Below are positions 16,593-23,226 of a stretch of 64,000 nucleotides of DNA, in pieces (position 1 is the stretch's first letter; every line of letters begins with the position of its first letter). The position numbers were made by a program, and so were the translations under genes. Source of the stretch: G963662905 sp963676725 (GTDB taxonomy: Bacteria; Bacteroidota; Bacteroidia; Bacteroidales; WRLA01); contig OY781463.1 of assembly GCA_963676725.1 (NCBI GenBank), positions 4,216,001-4,280,000 of the forward strand. The letters are read 5' to 3'. The notes below the pieces were generated by a model, which saw nothing but the letters and a program-made list of their open reading frames with translations, had not been told where the DNA came from and searched no databases.

Positions 16593-16881
16593 CCGGTTCT
16601 TAATGTGCGCCGGACATAGCGTCGGCATTGTGCGCTGGCTGAAATGCGCTGGCCAGAGCCAAAGTTAATAAAAAGGCCAAATGTACAATAGCACATCAAA
16701 ATATTTTTGCGTGTTTCATCACAAAATTAGGATTGGAACTCGAATTTTTTTACCCTGCAAAACCTGCTTCCGAAGCGTGGGCCAGTGCTGTAAGCGATTG
16801 CAGGTTTTTAAGTATCAAAGAACAATTGTGCAAAAATTTCCTTCCAAAACGCTACACCGCAGCAAAGAAAATCGGGCATAA
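16587..16881 (-). other. Cassette body without a convincing gene
   Basis: The stretch between TTATGCCCG (16587) and CGGGCATAA (16873-16881) is a complete cassette body of about 295 bp. I find no minus-strand reading frame with a ribosome-binding context. The plus-strand frames (16681-16881 and 16733-16930) run against all other cassette genes and look random. On the minus strand a TACATTTG box (16685-16678) matches a -7 element but has no clear -33 partner. It also holds a local inverted repeat of GCGCCGGACATAGCG/GCGCTGGC type near 16608-16655. It could be a promoter-bearing or non-coding RNA cassette, or decayed sequence. Confidence 0.6.
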
Positions 16882-17009
16882 CGGTTTGCGGCTATGGTGC
16901 GTGCCGCATTCTTATTTCTATATTTATTAATTTCTACCATCTTCAAGTTTACAATTCTCTTTCTTAATAGCACTATCTACGGCATGCAATATTAGCCGCT
17001 GTTGGGTGC
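16876..17009 (-). repeat. attC-like site (3' of the 16992-17906 gene)
   Basis: Cores are GCATAAC (16876-16882) and GTTGGGTGC (17001-17009). Arms GCGGCTATGGTGCGTGCCG and CGGCATGCAATATTAGCCGC pair well. The length is 134 bp. The upstream gene's stop codon lies inside this site. Confidence 0.85.
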
Positions 17010-17906
17010 TGGGTTTACTTTAAGTTTCTTTTCAATTATAATTTGAATGTCATCTTTAAAAAGAATTATTTTGTCACTGTTCATTTGATAAGAATACGTC
17101 CCCATAAATTTATCCCCGAATTTCTGTTCAGTCTTCCAATCGCTATTTTTAAAACTTCTATATATCAATCTGATTCTTTTAAAATATTCATTACGGCAAT
17201 GAAATTTCACGACATTATTTTCAGGACATTCATCAGTTAAAAAGTTTGTAGTTAAGATAATAAATTCTGAATCGGATTTGTTATATATTATAGAGTCGCC
17301 AATGCTGATTTTCTGGACTTGATAAGTGAATTCATCTTTAAAAGAATTTTGATTCAATGTTATCAAACTTATTTTCAATGCAAAGGTCAATATAACTATC
17401 AAAACTGCAATTGCAGAGGTTAATTTCAGGTTTCTATGTTTTTTAAACTTTGAGAGAAAGTCTTCCAGCTCTTTTTTCGATTTTGTATTATCAATAATAA
17501 AAATTGCGAGAATTCTCAATCCCTGAAAGGCAAAAACAAAGTCATCAGTCAAGACATAAACACAGTCTTTGAAATTTAGGTTAACCTTATACTTACCAAT
17601 TTTTAAAGTAATAATTCCTTCTTTTATTTCATCTTTATATCCTTCATCGACATTTTGGTTGAAATCAATACCCTTTCTTATCCTGGAAAATTTGATTTCA
17701 AAAATTAGCTTATACAATAGGAAAGTCAGAAAAATGAACCAAATAAGAAAGACAATTAATTTTAAGTCCCATAAATAGTCGATAACTATTGTTAGGATGG
17801 ATGCAATAGCCATTGAGAGTATCAGATAATCAACAAAAAGTTTTTTGTTTAATTGTTCTATTCCCCTTTTCAGTTTTATTAATTTCTCTCTTTGTTCAGG
17901 TTCCAT
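16992..17906 (-). CDS. Membrane protein of unknown function (cassette gene)
   Basis: This 304-residue protein starts with a charged coiled segment (PEQREKLIKLKRGIEQLNKK). Two adjacent membrane segments follow (about 24-42 and 47-66), and a third near 160-180 (SAIAVLIVILTFALKISLI). The region between (KVNLNFKDCVYVLTDDFVFA) is beta-rich and probably cytoplasmic; the last 120 residues would be periplasmic. The C-terminus runs through the trailing core (PAPNSG encoded by the core and arm) and stops inside the attC. I do not recognise the family. The ATG is about 27 bp after the leading core ACCCAAC (17935-17941). Confidence 0.7.
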   Translation of the reverse strand: MEPEQREKLIKLKRGIEQLNKKLFVDYLILSMAIASILTIVIDYLWDLKLIVFLIWFIFLTFLLYKLIFEIKFSRIRKGIDFNQNVDEGYKDEIKEGIITLKIGKYKVNLNFKDCVYVLTDDFVFAFQGLRILAIFIIDNTKSKKELEDFLSKFKKHRNLKLTSAIAVLIVILTFALKISLITLNQNSFKDEFTYQVQKISIGDSIIYNKSDSEFIILTTNFLTDECPENNVVKFHCRNEYFKRIRLIYRSFKNSDWKTEQKFGDKFMGTYSYQMNSDKIILFKDDIQIIIEKKLKVNPAPNSG

Positions 17907-17932
17907 AATGTTGATTACTTCTACTTAACCTT

Positions 17933-18068
17933 GCACCCAACGGTTTTAATATGATGCGTGCCGCATTTTATTCAATAAATTTCCGTTAATTTCTATATCG
18001 TCAAATTTACAAATCATTTTCTTTGAATGACTTAACTGCGGCATGCATTATATTTTTTGTTACCACAC
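17933..18068 (-). repeat. attC-like site (3' of the 18076-19027 cassette)
   Basis: Cores are GCACCCAAC (17933-17941) and GTTACCACAC (18059-18068). Arms ATATGATGCGTGCCGCA and TGCGGCATGCATTATAT pair almost perfectly. The length is 136 bp. Loop sequence (TTAATTTCTA...TTTACAA) is shared with the site at 16876. Confidence 0.85.
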
Positions 18069-18075
18069 GTTTTTG

Positions 18076-18600
18076 TTATTCAGTCCATTCAATATTATAG
18101 AACTTCTTAAATTCTAAGCTTTTTATTCCTGTGGTTAATTCTTTAAAATTCTCTTTACAAGCTTTACTCATGAAAAATGAGAAAGAAAATTCCATTTCAT
18201 GTTGCCTTGGGATATGAATTCCAATTTCATTATTTTCATTTTCCCCAATGAATATCATAAATCTATTTAATGTCATTGAGTCTTGGTTAAAAACAAAAAT
18301 CGAATCAACTTCAAATGAATCAGTGAAGAATCCATAATCATATTCAATTTTTCCTTTTCCAGTTAAGAATACACCGCATGCATTAGCTTCTTCTCCATAA
18401 CCTTGAAAAACATGAATCCAGTTTTTCGGAGTCATAATCTTGAAGTGAGAAGTTTCAATTATTTGATAGTTACCTTCAGTATGATATTTAGTCTTAATTG
18501 TCTCTTTATAATTAATTCCTTGAAAATAAATGTCAATAGTAAAATGAGCAATTATAAAAAATGCTATGATTAATATTATCCACTTTAGTATCCTTTTCAT
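18076..18600 (-). CDS. Membrane-anchored protein of unknown function (second gene of first cassette)
   Basis: This 174-residue protein has one N-terminal membrane segment (ILKWIILIIAFFIIAHFTI) and an extracytoplasmic domain. That domain contains TSHFKIMTPKNWIHVFQGYG, a pattern seen in small PsbP- or DUF-type lipid-associated proteins (phrases like 'F-K-I-x-x-P-x-N-W'). Two cysteines are present (C75-like in EANACGVFL and one in SKACKENF). It starts 4 nt after the stop of the upstream gene, so the two form a cassette operon. No function is assigned. Confidence 0.68.
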   Translation of the reverse strand: MKRILKWIILIIAFFIIAHFTIDIYFQGINYKETIKTKYHTEGNYQIIETSHFKIMTPKNWIHVFQGYGEEANACGVFLTGKGKIEYDYGFFTDSFEVDSIFVFNQDSMTLNRFMIFIGENENNEIGIHIPRQHEMEFSFSFFMSKACKENFKELTTGIKSLEFKKFYNIEWTE

Positions 18601-18604
18601 TTGT

Positions 18605-19027
18605 TTAGTCTAATGCTTTTAAAAGCTTTTCTTTTATCTCCATATTAATTCCCAATTCAGAAATTCTTTCTTTTGTAAGATTAAGGTCTATTAAATCATG
18701 AAGTGGATTTTCTAAAACGAATAAAATTGAATCAAATTCTAAATCACTTATATGCTTATCTAATGTCTTTCCGAAAAGTTCAGGTTGTTGTTGAACTACT
18801 TTAAATAATGTCTCATTACTAAATTCGCTGAACTCAACATTGTTTTTACATTCTGGGCCAAACGTTTTTAAGAACTTCAACATTAAGTCTTCCGAAATGT
18901 TTTCTAAATTTTCATGCATTTCAAGGACTACAGAAATGTTACATTTTTCAGTAAAAGATTCTTGTCCATTTAATGAAAGATTAAAAATGGAAATGAAGAA
19001 AATTAATATTAAAGTGTTTATTCTCAT
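18605..19027 (-). CDS. Exported protein of unknown function (first gene of first cassette)
   Basis: The start at 19027 gives a signal peptide (MRINTLILIFFISIFNLSLNG) and lies 28 bp after the leading core GTTACCACAC; the frame upstream reads through the recombination site and is not a credible coding extension. The mature protein is about 120 residues, largely helical and acidic (NISEDLMLKFLKTFGPECKN, TLFKVVQQQPELFGKTLDKH). It is the gene nearest the recombinase and about 160 bp downstream of the Pc-like promoter, so it should be the best-expressed gene of the array. No family is recognised. Confidence 0.68.
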   Translation of the reverse strand: MRINTLILIFFISIFNLSLNGQESFTEKCNISVVLEMHENLENISEDLMLKFLKTFGPECKNNVEFSEFSNETLFKVVQQQPELFGKTLDKHISDLEFDSILFVLENPLHDLIDLNLTKERISELGINMEIKEKLLKALD

Positions 19028-19046
19028 TAATCGTCTTTTTTTTAAA

Positions 19047-19188
19047 TGTGTGGTAACTACTGTGTATAAGAACCCCCTATTACCAATACAACGGCTTTGT
19101 CCGAAGGCTGTTGTTTCATAACACACTTTCGATCAGCAGAATAACATATTGGTCTTTGAGGCTTCATTTTGTTCGTTTTTTCCAATTC
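19047..19188 (-). promoter_or_regulatory. Candidate attI-like primary recombination site
   Basis: The first cassette begins at GTTACCACAC (minus strand, 19056-19047), directly next to non-cassette sequence on the recombinase side. A stem ACAACGGC/GCTGTTGT (19088-19095 and 19107-19114) lies in this 130-bp interval. The interval lacks a second core with matching arms, as expected for attI rather than attC. Exact borders are inferred. Confidence 0.55.
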
Positions 19189-19218
19189 CAAATATAAAAA
19201 ATCTAATTTGAATTACAA
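19189..19218 (-). promoter_or_regulatory. Pc-like promoter facing the cassettes
   Basis: On the minus strand TTG (19218-19216) is followed after exactly 19 nt by TATATTTG (19196-19189). This is a full Bacteroidota consensus promoter. It overlaps the recombinase stop codon and reads into the first cassette. Confidence 0.75.
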
Positions 19219-20670
19219 TGAAATTTTTATTAAATCACCGGGGCTTTTAATTCTCCCAAAATCTTTGGTGCTTACGTGCGTATAAATCTCTGTGGTTTTA
19301 CTGCTATTATGGCCTAGTAACTCCTGGATATAACGTAGGTCAACACCTTGCTCTAATAAATGGGTAGCAAAGGAATGCCGTAGAACATGTGGTCCGCCTT
19401 TTTTACTGATTCCTGCCCGTATTTCATTGTTTGCTAATATCTTGCGCACACTGGTATCGGTGTATTTATGCCCATACTGCCCCTCAAACAAATATTTTTC
19501 CGGTTTGTATTGTGCTATGTATTCACGAAGAATCATTGCTGCATTATCCGATAGTACCGTATATCTTTCCTTATATCCTTTGGACTTTTGCACAAAAACA
19601 AGCCTACGCTCAAAATTTATATCGCTTTTCTCCATTCTAATCAGTTCGCTGATGCGAATACCGGACGAATACATCAAAAGGATTATGGCTTTGTGTTTTA
19701 GATTTTCAATACTGCTCAAAAGCTTTTGCATATCTTCCTGACTGTGAACTTTTAGTAATATCTTAGGCGTTTTTGGCCTACTTACTTCATTGAGCCGTAT
19801 CTGTGTTCCTGCCATAACCTTATAATAGAGCTTTATGGCATTAACCGATTGGTTGATCGTTGATGCAGATAAAGCTCTTCTTTCGGTCAAACCCAAATGA
19901 TAACGGTCGATTTCTTTTTCACTGAATCTATGGATTTCCAGAAGGCTTTTATGGCGAAAGGAATTGATAAAGTGAAAGACCATATTATAATAAATCTGTA
20001 TGCTGTTCTCGGCATAATTATGCAGGCTCATATATTCAATAAATTCTATAGGCACTGATTTAAAATATTTGCCTTTCTCATATGATTGTTCCCACAACAT
20101 CTGCCTGATCTGTGAATCCTTATTTTCTACCGTTGCACTTAATTTTATAGTGTAAAACTCTGATAAACATATAAATACTTCTTTAAAATTCCTTGAGCTA
20201 TTCTCAAAATACCAAATCTTTTCTTTGTTGTGCCATCGAATAAATTTTTCATTGGATAGTTTTAAATAAATCTCCTTAGGGAAATATGCCTTGATCCCCA
20301 AATACACTTTCCCGTCTAACTCTACGGTAAGTATCTTTAAATCGGGCAAATACCCTCGCTTCTTCAAACGATAGGTATCAAAAGCTGTACCCAATACTGC
20401 TTCTTTATTTTTTGGTGCTGTTCCGGGTATCTTATCCAGATATTTAGTACGAACAAGGGCTATATCTTCAAATAATTCTGTAAGCAGCCCTAATGTATTT
20501 GCCTGTTCCTCAACATAATAAATGCTATGCTGTACATCAAAGCAAATCCAGCCATTGGCCTTTATACGCTTCAATATTAACTCATTACTCCAGAAATACA
20601 GCTTAATGCACTTTTTATTGCCCAATTCTATCCTGTTTAAGAATAGGATGGCCTTTGATGTATTGTTCAT
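19213..20670 (-). CDS. Tyrosine recombinase heading the cassette array
   Basis: The 485-residue protein has the full tyrosine-recombinase set: R339 (SSGIRISEL), K364, H428 and R431 (HVLRHSFATH), H454 (LGHNSS) and nucleophile Y463 (EIYTHVS). It ends IKSPGDLIKISL, close to the RSPLD ending of integron integrases. A SAM-like core-binding domain (MSLHNYAENSIQIYYNMVFH) precedes the catalytic domain. The segment between K364 and H428 is short and XerD-like, with no IntI-type extra helix. The first 175 residues hold two related modules (about 12-65 and 112-175), each with an IKLYF/IKAYF strand, a basic helix and an aromatic WYF/IYYV strand. The gene runs in the same direction as the cassettes, with its 3' end facing them. 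Upstream is a TATTTTTG -7 box (20705-20698). Confidence 0.85.
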   Translation of the reverse strand: MNNTSKAILFLNRIELGNKKCIKLYFWSNELILKRIKANGWICFDVQHSIYYVEEQANTLGLLTELFEDIALVRTKYLDKIPGTAPKNKEAVLGTAFDTYRLKKRGYLPDLKILTVELDGKVYLGIKAYFPKEIYLKLSNEKFIRWHNKEKIWYFENSSRNFKEVFICLSEFYTIKLSATVENKDSQIRQMLWEQSYEKGKYFKSVPIEFIEYMSLHNYAENSIQIYYNMVFHFINSFRHKSLLEIHRFSEKEIDRYHLGLTERRALSASTINQSVNAIKLYYKVMAGTQIRLNEVSRPKTPKILLKVHSQEDMQKLLSSIENLKHKAIILLMYSSGIRISELIRMEKSDINFERRLVFVQKSKGYKERYTVLSDNAAMILREYIAQYKPEKYLFEGQYGHKYTDTSVRKILANNEIRAGISKKGGPHVLRHSFATHLLEQGVDLRYIQELLGHNSSKTTEIYTHVSTKDFGRIKSPGDLIKISL

Positions 20671-20697
20671 GATTTATTAATTATTGATACGATGCTG

Positions 20698-20791
20698 CAA
20701 AAATAAGCTGCAATTGAGCAGTAAGCGTTTTATTAAACGACTATAGTCGGATATAAGCGTTTATTAAAACGATTAGAATTTCCTATATTTG
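20698..20791. promoter_or_regulatory. Divergent promoter region with palindromic operators
   Basis: A minus-strand TATTTTTG (20705-20698) serves the recombinase and a plus-strand TATATTTG (20784-20791) serves the zinc-ribbon gene. Between them are two near-identical 14-bp elements, CGTTTTATTAAACG (20726-20739) and CGTTTATTAAAACG (20758-20771). Midway is the perfect palindrome CGACTATAGTCG (20738-20749). The symmetry suggests a dimeric regulator acting on both genes. Confidence 0.6.
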
Positions 20792-20828
20792 CCCTAACAA
20801 ACTACAAATCAATTATAATTACAAAATT

Positions 20829-21197
20829 ATGGATAAAAAATGCCCTGCCTGTGGAAAACCCATTAAAGGCAGATCCGATAAGAAATTTTGCGATGATCAG
20901 TGTCGCAATACTTTCAACAGCAAAATAAAACGGGAAAGCGAACAAACGATTATTGAGATCAATAAAATATTAAGATACAATCGGAAAATCCTGAAGCAAT
21001 TTAACCCGGAAGGCAAAACAACAATTCGTAGAGATTATCTTGAGAAGCTAAATTTCGATTTTAGGTATCATACGCACACATTCACAACCAAAGCGAACAA
21101 CCAGTATAAATTTTGCTATGAGTATGGCTATTTTGAAATCGACCATGAAAAAATCCTAATCGTAAATTGGCAACCATATATGAAAAGTACAAACTAA
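20829..21197 (+). CDS. Small zinc-ribbon protein (DUF2116-like) divergent from the recombinase
   Basis: This 122-residue protein starts with two CxxC knuckles, CPACGKPIKGRSDKKFCDDQC, a treble-clef/zinc-ribbon like that of DUF2116 proteins. A helical, basic region (TFNSKIKRESEQTIIEINKI) and a beta C-terminus (YEYGYFEIDHEKILIVNWQP) follow. Proteins of this type are common in Bacteroidota and of unknown function; nucleic-acid binding is likely from the zinc ribbon and basic helix. It shares the operator region with the recombinase, so it may be its regulator or cofactor. A TATATTTG -7 box lies 38 bp upstream of the ATG. Confidence 0.75.
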   Translation: MDKKCPACGKPIKGRSDKKFCDDQCRNTFNSKIKRESEQTIIEINKILRYNRKILKQFNPEGKTTIRRDYLEKLNFDFRYHTHTFTTKANNQYKFCYEYGYFEIDHEKILIVNWQPYMKSTN

Positions 21198-21206
21198 GTA
21201 GTGCGT

Positions 21207-21296
21207 GTCTATAACGTCCGGTTTCTGGTTCAGAATGTTCGAGATCGAGGTGTTATGCTGAGCACTAGAATAAGGATGAGATCGGACTTTATAGAC
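21207..21296 (+). repeat. MITE-like 90-bp element with 14-bp terminal inverted repeats
   Basis: Ends GTCTATAACGTCCG and CGGACTTTATAGAC are inverted repeats with one mismatch. The interior TTCAGAATGTTCGAGATCGAGG is nearly repeated at about 50550 and, reversed, near 50020. It has no coding capacity. The rest of the 21198-21692 gap holds no gene I can support. Confidence 0.65.
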
Positions 21297-21692
21297 GGAA
21301 ACTATGTAGACTCGGTCTTTGACAAAGAGTCGATGGAAGCAAAGAATCTGATTATCTTCATATCTTGCAACTAAATTGTAAATTCAATGAATCCCTTTAA
21401 AGAAAATCATCAAAGCGGAATGAAAAGAATACTACTACACCTCTTGTTTTGGATGAGTTATATTTCTTTTTTTTGTTTTGCAATATGCCTTCATTTCCCC
21501 AAACTTTGATTTTAAACGAACCACTGCCGGCCTTTGTTTAACGGTCCTGATTGATATTTCTACCTCATATTTTAATTAAATATGATTAGCGCCTAAATTT
21601 TATTTCCGGTTGATCTATTTACAAAACATTGAAAGACTTTCAAAACATTGCGATATTATGGACAAACTATTAAGTACTTTACTATAATGCTT

Positions 21693-21700
21693 TATATTTG
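21693..21700 (+). promoter_or_regulatory. -7 promoter box of pdxH
   Basis: TATATTTG lies 13 nt before the chosen pdxH ATG at 21714. This makes the upstream in-frame ATG at 21648 unusable, because it would lie before the transcription start. Confidence 0.6.
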
Positions 21701-21713
21701 CCATTCGCACGAT

Positions 21714-22355
21714 ATGAAACATTTGCAGAACATACGAATTGATTATAAAAAAGCCCAACTCGATGAAGGCTCAATACCGGATGAGCCTATGGATTTCTTT
21801 CAAAATTGGTTAACCGAGGCGCTGCATTCTGGTGAAAGAGAACCAACAGCTATGGCTTTAACCACCGTTTCCCCCGAAGGAAAGCCTTCTTCACGTATTG
21901 TTTTACTGAAGGACATTAAAGAAAACAAACTGGTCTTTTATACCAATTACGAATCGCGTAAAGGGGCTGAATTGGAGAAAAATCCAAATGCTGCTTTACT
22001 TTTTTTCTGGCCGTCATTGGAACGGCAGTTACGTATTGAGGGCAGTGTGGAACGACTATCCTATAAAGAATCAGAAGCTTATTTCAACAGCCGTCCATTG
22101 GAAAGCAGGATTGGCGCGAGCATATCGCCCCAAAGCAAAATAATTGCAAGCAGGGACGAACTCGAACATTCTTTTACCGAAGAAATTACCAAAGCACAAA
22201 AGGGCATCCCCCCTGTAAAACCCGCCTTTTGGGGTGGTTACAGCCTAAGTCCGCAGAGCATCGAATTCTGGCAAGGCCGCCCCGGGCGCTTGCACGACCG
22301 ATTTCTCTATGTTTCTAAAGACGGGAAATGGAAAAAAACACGTCTGGCTCCATGA
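21714..22355 (+). CDS. pdxH: Pyridoxamine/pyridoxine 5'-phosphate oxidase
   Basis: This 213-residue FMN enzyme oxidises pyridoxamine- or pyridoxine-5'-phosphate to pyridoxal 5'-phosphate, the last step of vitamin B6 salvage and synthesis. Diagnostic stretches are EPTAMALTTVSPEGKPSSRI, VLLKDIKENKLVFYTNYESR (FMN/phosphate site), FNSRPLESRIGASISPQS and the C-terminal FWGGYSLSPQSIEFWQGRPG with RLHDR for substrate phosphate. The length is normal for the family. I use the ATG at 21714 because the -7 box lies between it and the upstream ATG. Its stop overlaps the start of the next gene by 4 bp (ATGA), so the two are translationally coupled. Confidence 0.95.
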   Translation: MKHLQNIRIDYKKAQLDEGSIPDEPMDFFQNWLTEALHSGEREPTAMALTTVSPEGKPSSRIVLLKDIKENKLVFYTNYESRKGAELEKNPNAALLFFWPSLERQLRIEGSVERLSYKESEAYFNSRPLESRIGASISPQSKIIASRDELEHSFTEEITKAQKGIPPVKPAFWGGYSLSPQSIEFWQGRPGRLHDRFLYVSKDGKWKKTRLAP

Positions 22356-23143
22356 AGCGGTTGATTACAATACTGTTGCTGAGCTGTTTCTATCTTATGA
22401 AACCCATGGCGCAAAATGTTTTTACAGCAGGAGAGCAACTAACTTATGAAGCAGCATATAATTGGGGTTTTCTTTGGATTAAAGCAGGAAAGGTCACCTT
22501 TACCGTATCCGACACTATACTAAATGATGAAAACTGTTTCTCTTTCAGCAGCATCGGCAGTTCCTTCAAGGCGTACGATTGGCTTTTTAAGGTGAGGGAC
22601 ACATTTTCATCTATTGCAGTAAAGAAAGATTTGAACCCGATTTCCTATCACAGAAAAACTTACGAAGGGGGCTTTGAAACAAATTATTCATATCGCTTCG
22701 ATGAAGTAAACAGGAGAGTCTATTGCATCACACAAAATTCAAACAGGCCACAGCGCTACGACACCATAGCGTGGAAGCAAAACACTTTCGATCTTCTAAC
22801 GGCTACATATCATACCCGAAACCTGCCTTTTCTGGATATTGAGGTTGGCGATACAGTGCCCGTTCGGGTCATTATCGACAGAAAAGACTATAATTTGTAT
22901 GTACGATATTTGGGCAGGGAAACCATTAAAAATCGTGATGGCGAGAAATATCGCTGCCTGAAATTTTCTGCATTGCTGGTTTCCGGAACTATTTTTAAAG
23001 GAGGCGAAGACCTTGAAGTATGGGTAAGTGATGATGACAACCGCATCCCAATAATGGTAAAAGCAAAAATCTTGGTTGGTTCCGTAAAAGCCTACCTCAC
23101 TAAATGGCAGGGATTAAAATGCCCATTATCAGCAATAGAATAA
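22352..23143 (+). CDS. DUF3108-family exported protein
   Basis: This 263-residue protein has a signal peptide (MKRLITILLLSCFYLMKPMAQ). The DUF3108 pattern follows: FTAGEQLTYEAAYNWGFLWI, KAGKVTFTVSD, then YDWLFKVRDTFSSI and RKTYEGGFETNYSYRFDE. The fold is a large beta sheet, similar to lipoprotein-carrier or outer-membrane-associated proteins. The function is unproven. I place the start at the ATG overlapping the pdxH stop, which gives the signal peptide; the longer frame from 22328 only adds residues inside pdxH. Confidence 0.85.
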   Translation: MKRLITILLLSCFYLMKPMAQNVFTAGEQLTYEAAYNWGFLWIKAGKVTFTVSDTILNDENCFSFSSIGSSFKAYDWLFKVRDTFSSIAVKKDLNPISYHRKTYEGGFETNYSYRFDEVNRRVYCITQNSNRPQRYDTIAWKQNTFDLLTATYHTRNLPFLDIEVGDTVPVRVIIDRKDYNLYVRYLGRETIKNRDGEKYRCLKFSALLVSGTIFKGGEDLEVWVSDDDNRIPIMVKAKILVGSVKAYLTKWQGLKCPLSAIE

Positions 23144-23178
23144 TCAGGAATACTGTTAAGATTCTTGCTATACTTTTA

Positions 23179-23204
23179 AGTATCAAAAAATGATACTATA
23201 TTTG
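23179..23204 (+). promoter_or_regulatory. Promoter with palindromic operator for the nitroreductase
   Basis: AGTATCA-5 nt-TGATACT (23179-23197) is a perfect inverted repeat whose right arm touches the -7 box TATATTTG (23197-23204). A third TGATAC half-site is at 23218-23223, just before the ATG. A repressor bound here would block the promoter. Confidence 0.6.
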
Positions 23205-23226
23205 TAAAAGCCTTAAATGATACATT

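Larger units (their letters stand above)
3997..19055 (-). mobile_element. Integron-like gene-cassette array (about ten cassettes)
   Basis: All cassette genes are on the minus strand, so position 19055 is the proximal end next to the recombinase. Approximate cassette spans, proximal to distal, are 17941-19055, 16882-17940, 16468-16881 (no gene), 13678-16467, 12769-13677, 10286-12768, 9160-10285, 7157-9159, 5882-7156 and 3997-5881. For each cassette the first bases after its leading core are the reverse complement of the core at its 3' end. Examples are TTATGCTC/GAGCATAA, TTGTGCAAA/TTTGCACAA, TTAGGCTTA/TAAGCCTAA, TTGTGGCC/GGCCACAA and TTATGCCCG/CGGGCATAA. Neighbouring cassettes have different cores. 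This pairing is expected only if each cassette was a circle opened at its own core site. Cassette genes look AT-rich, start 10-50 bp from the leading core, and some stop inside the trailing core. Three attC sites are damaged by IS elements and the most distal one is half lost. Confidence 0.87.

Noticed and set aside
16681..16930. Plus-strand frames in the gene-less cassette
   Set aside because: They run against every other cassette gene, cross the recombination core and lack a ribosome-binding context.
19088..19114. Simple terminator for the recombinase gene
   Set aside because: The ACAACGGC/GCTGTTGT stem lacks a T-run on the minus strand and lies downstream of the Pc-like promoter, so it is kept as part of the attI-like region.
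19213..20670. Canonical IntI integrase
   Set aside because: The length, the duplicated N-terminus and the absence of the IntI-specific segment argue against it, although the architecture of the locus is integron-like.
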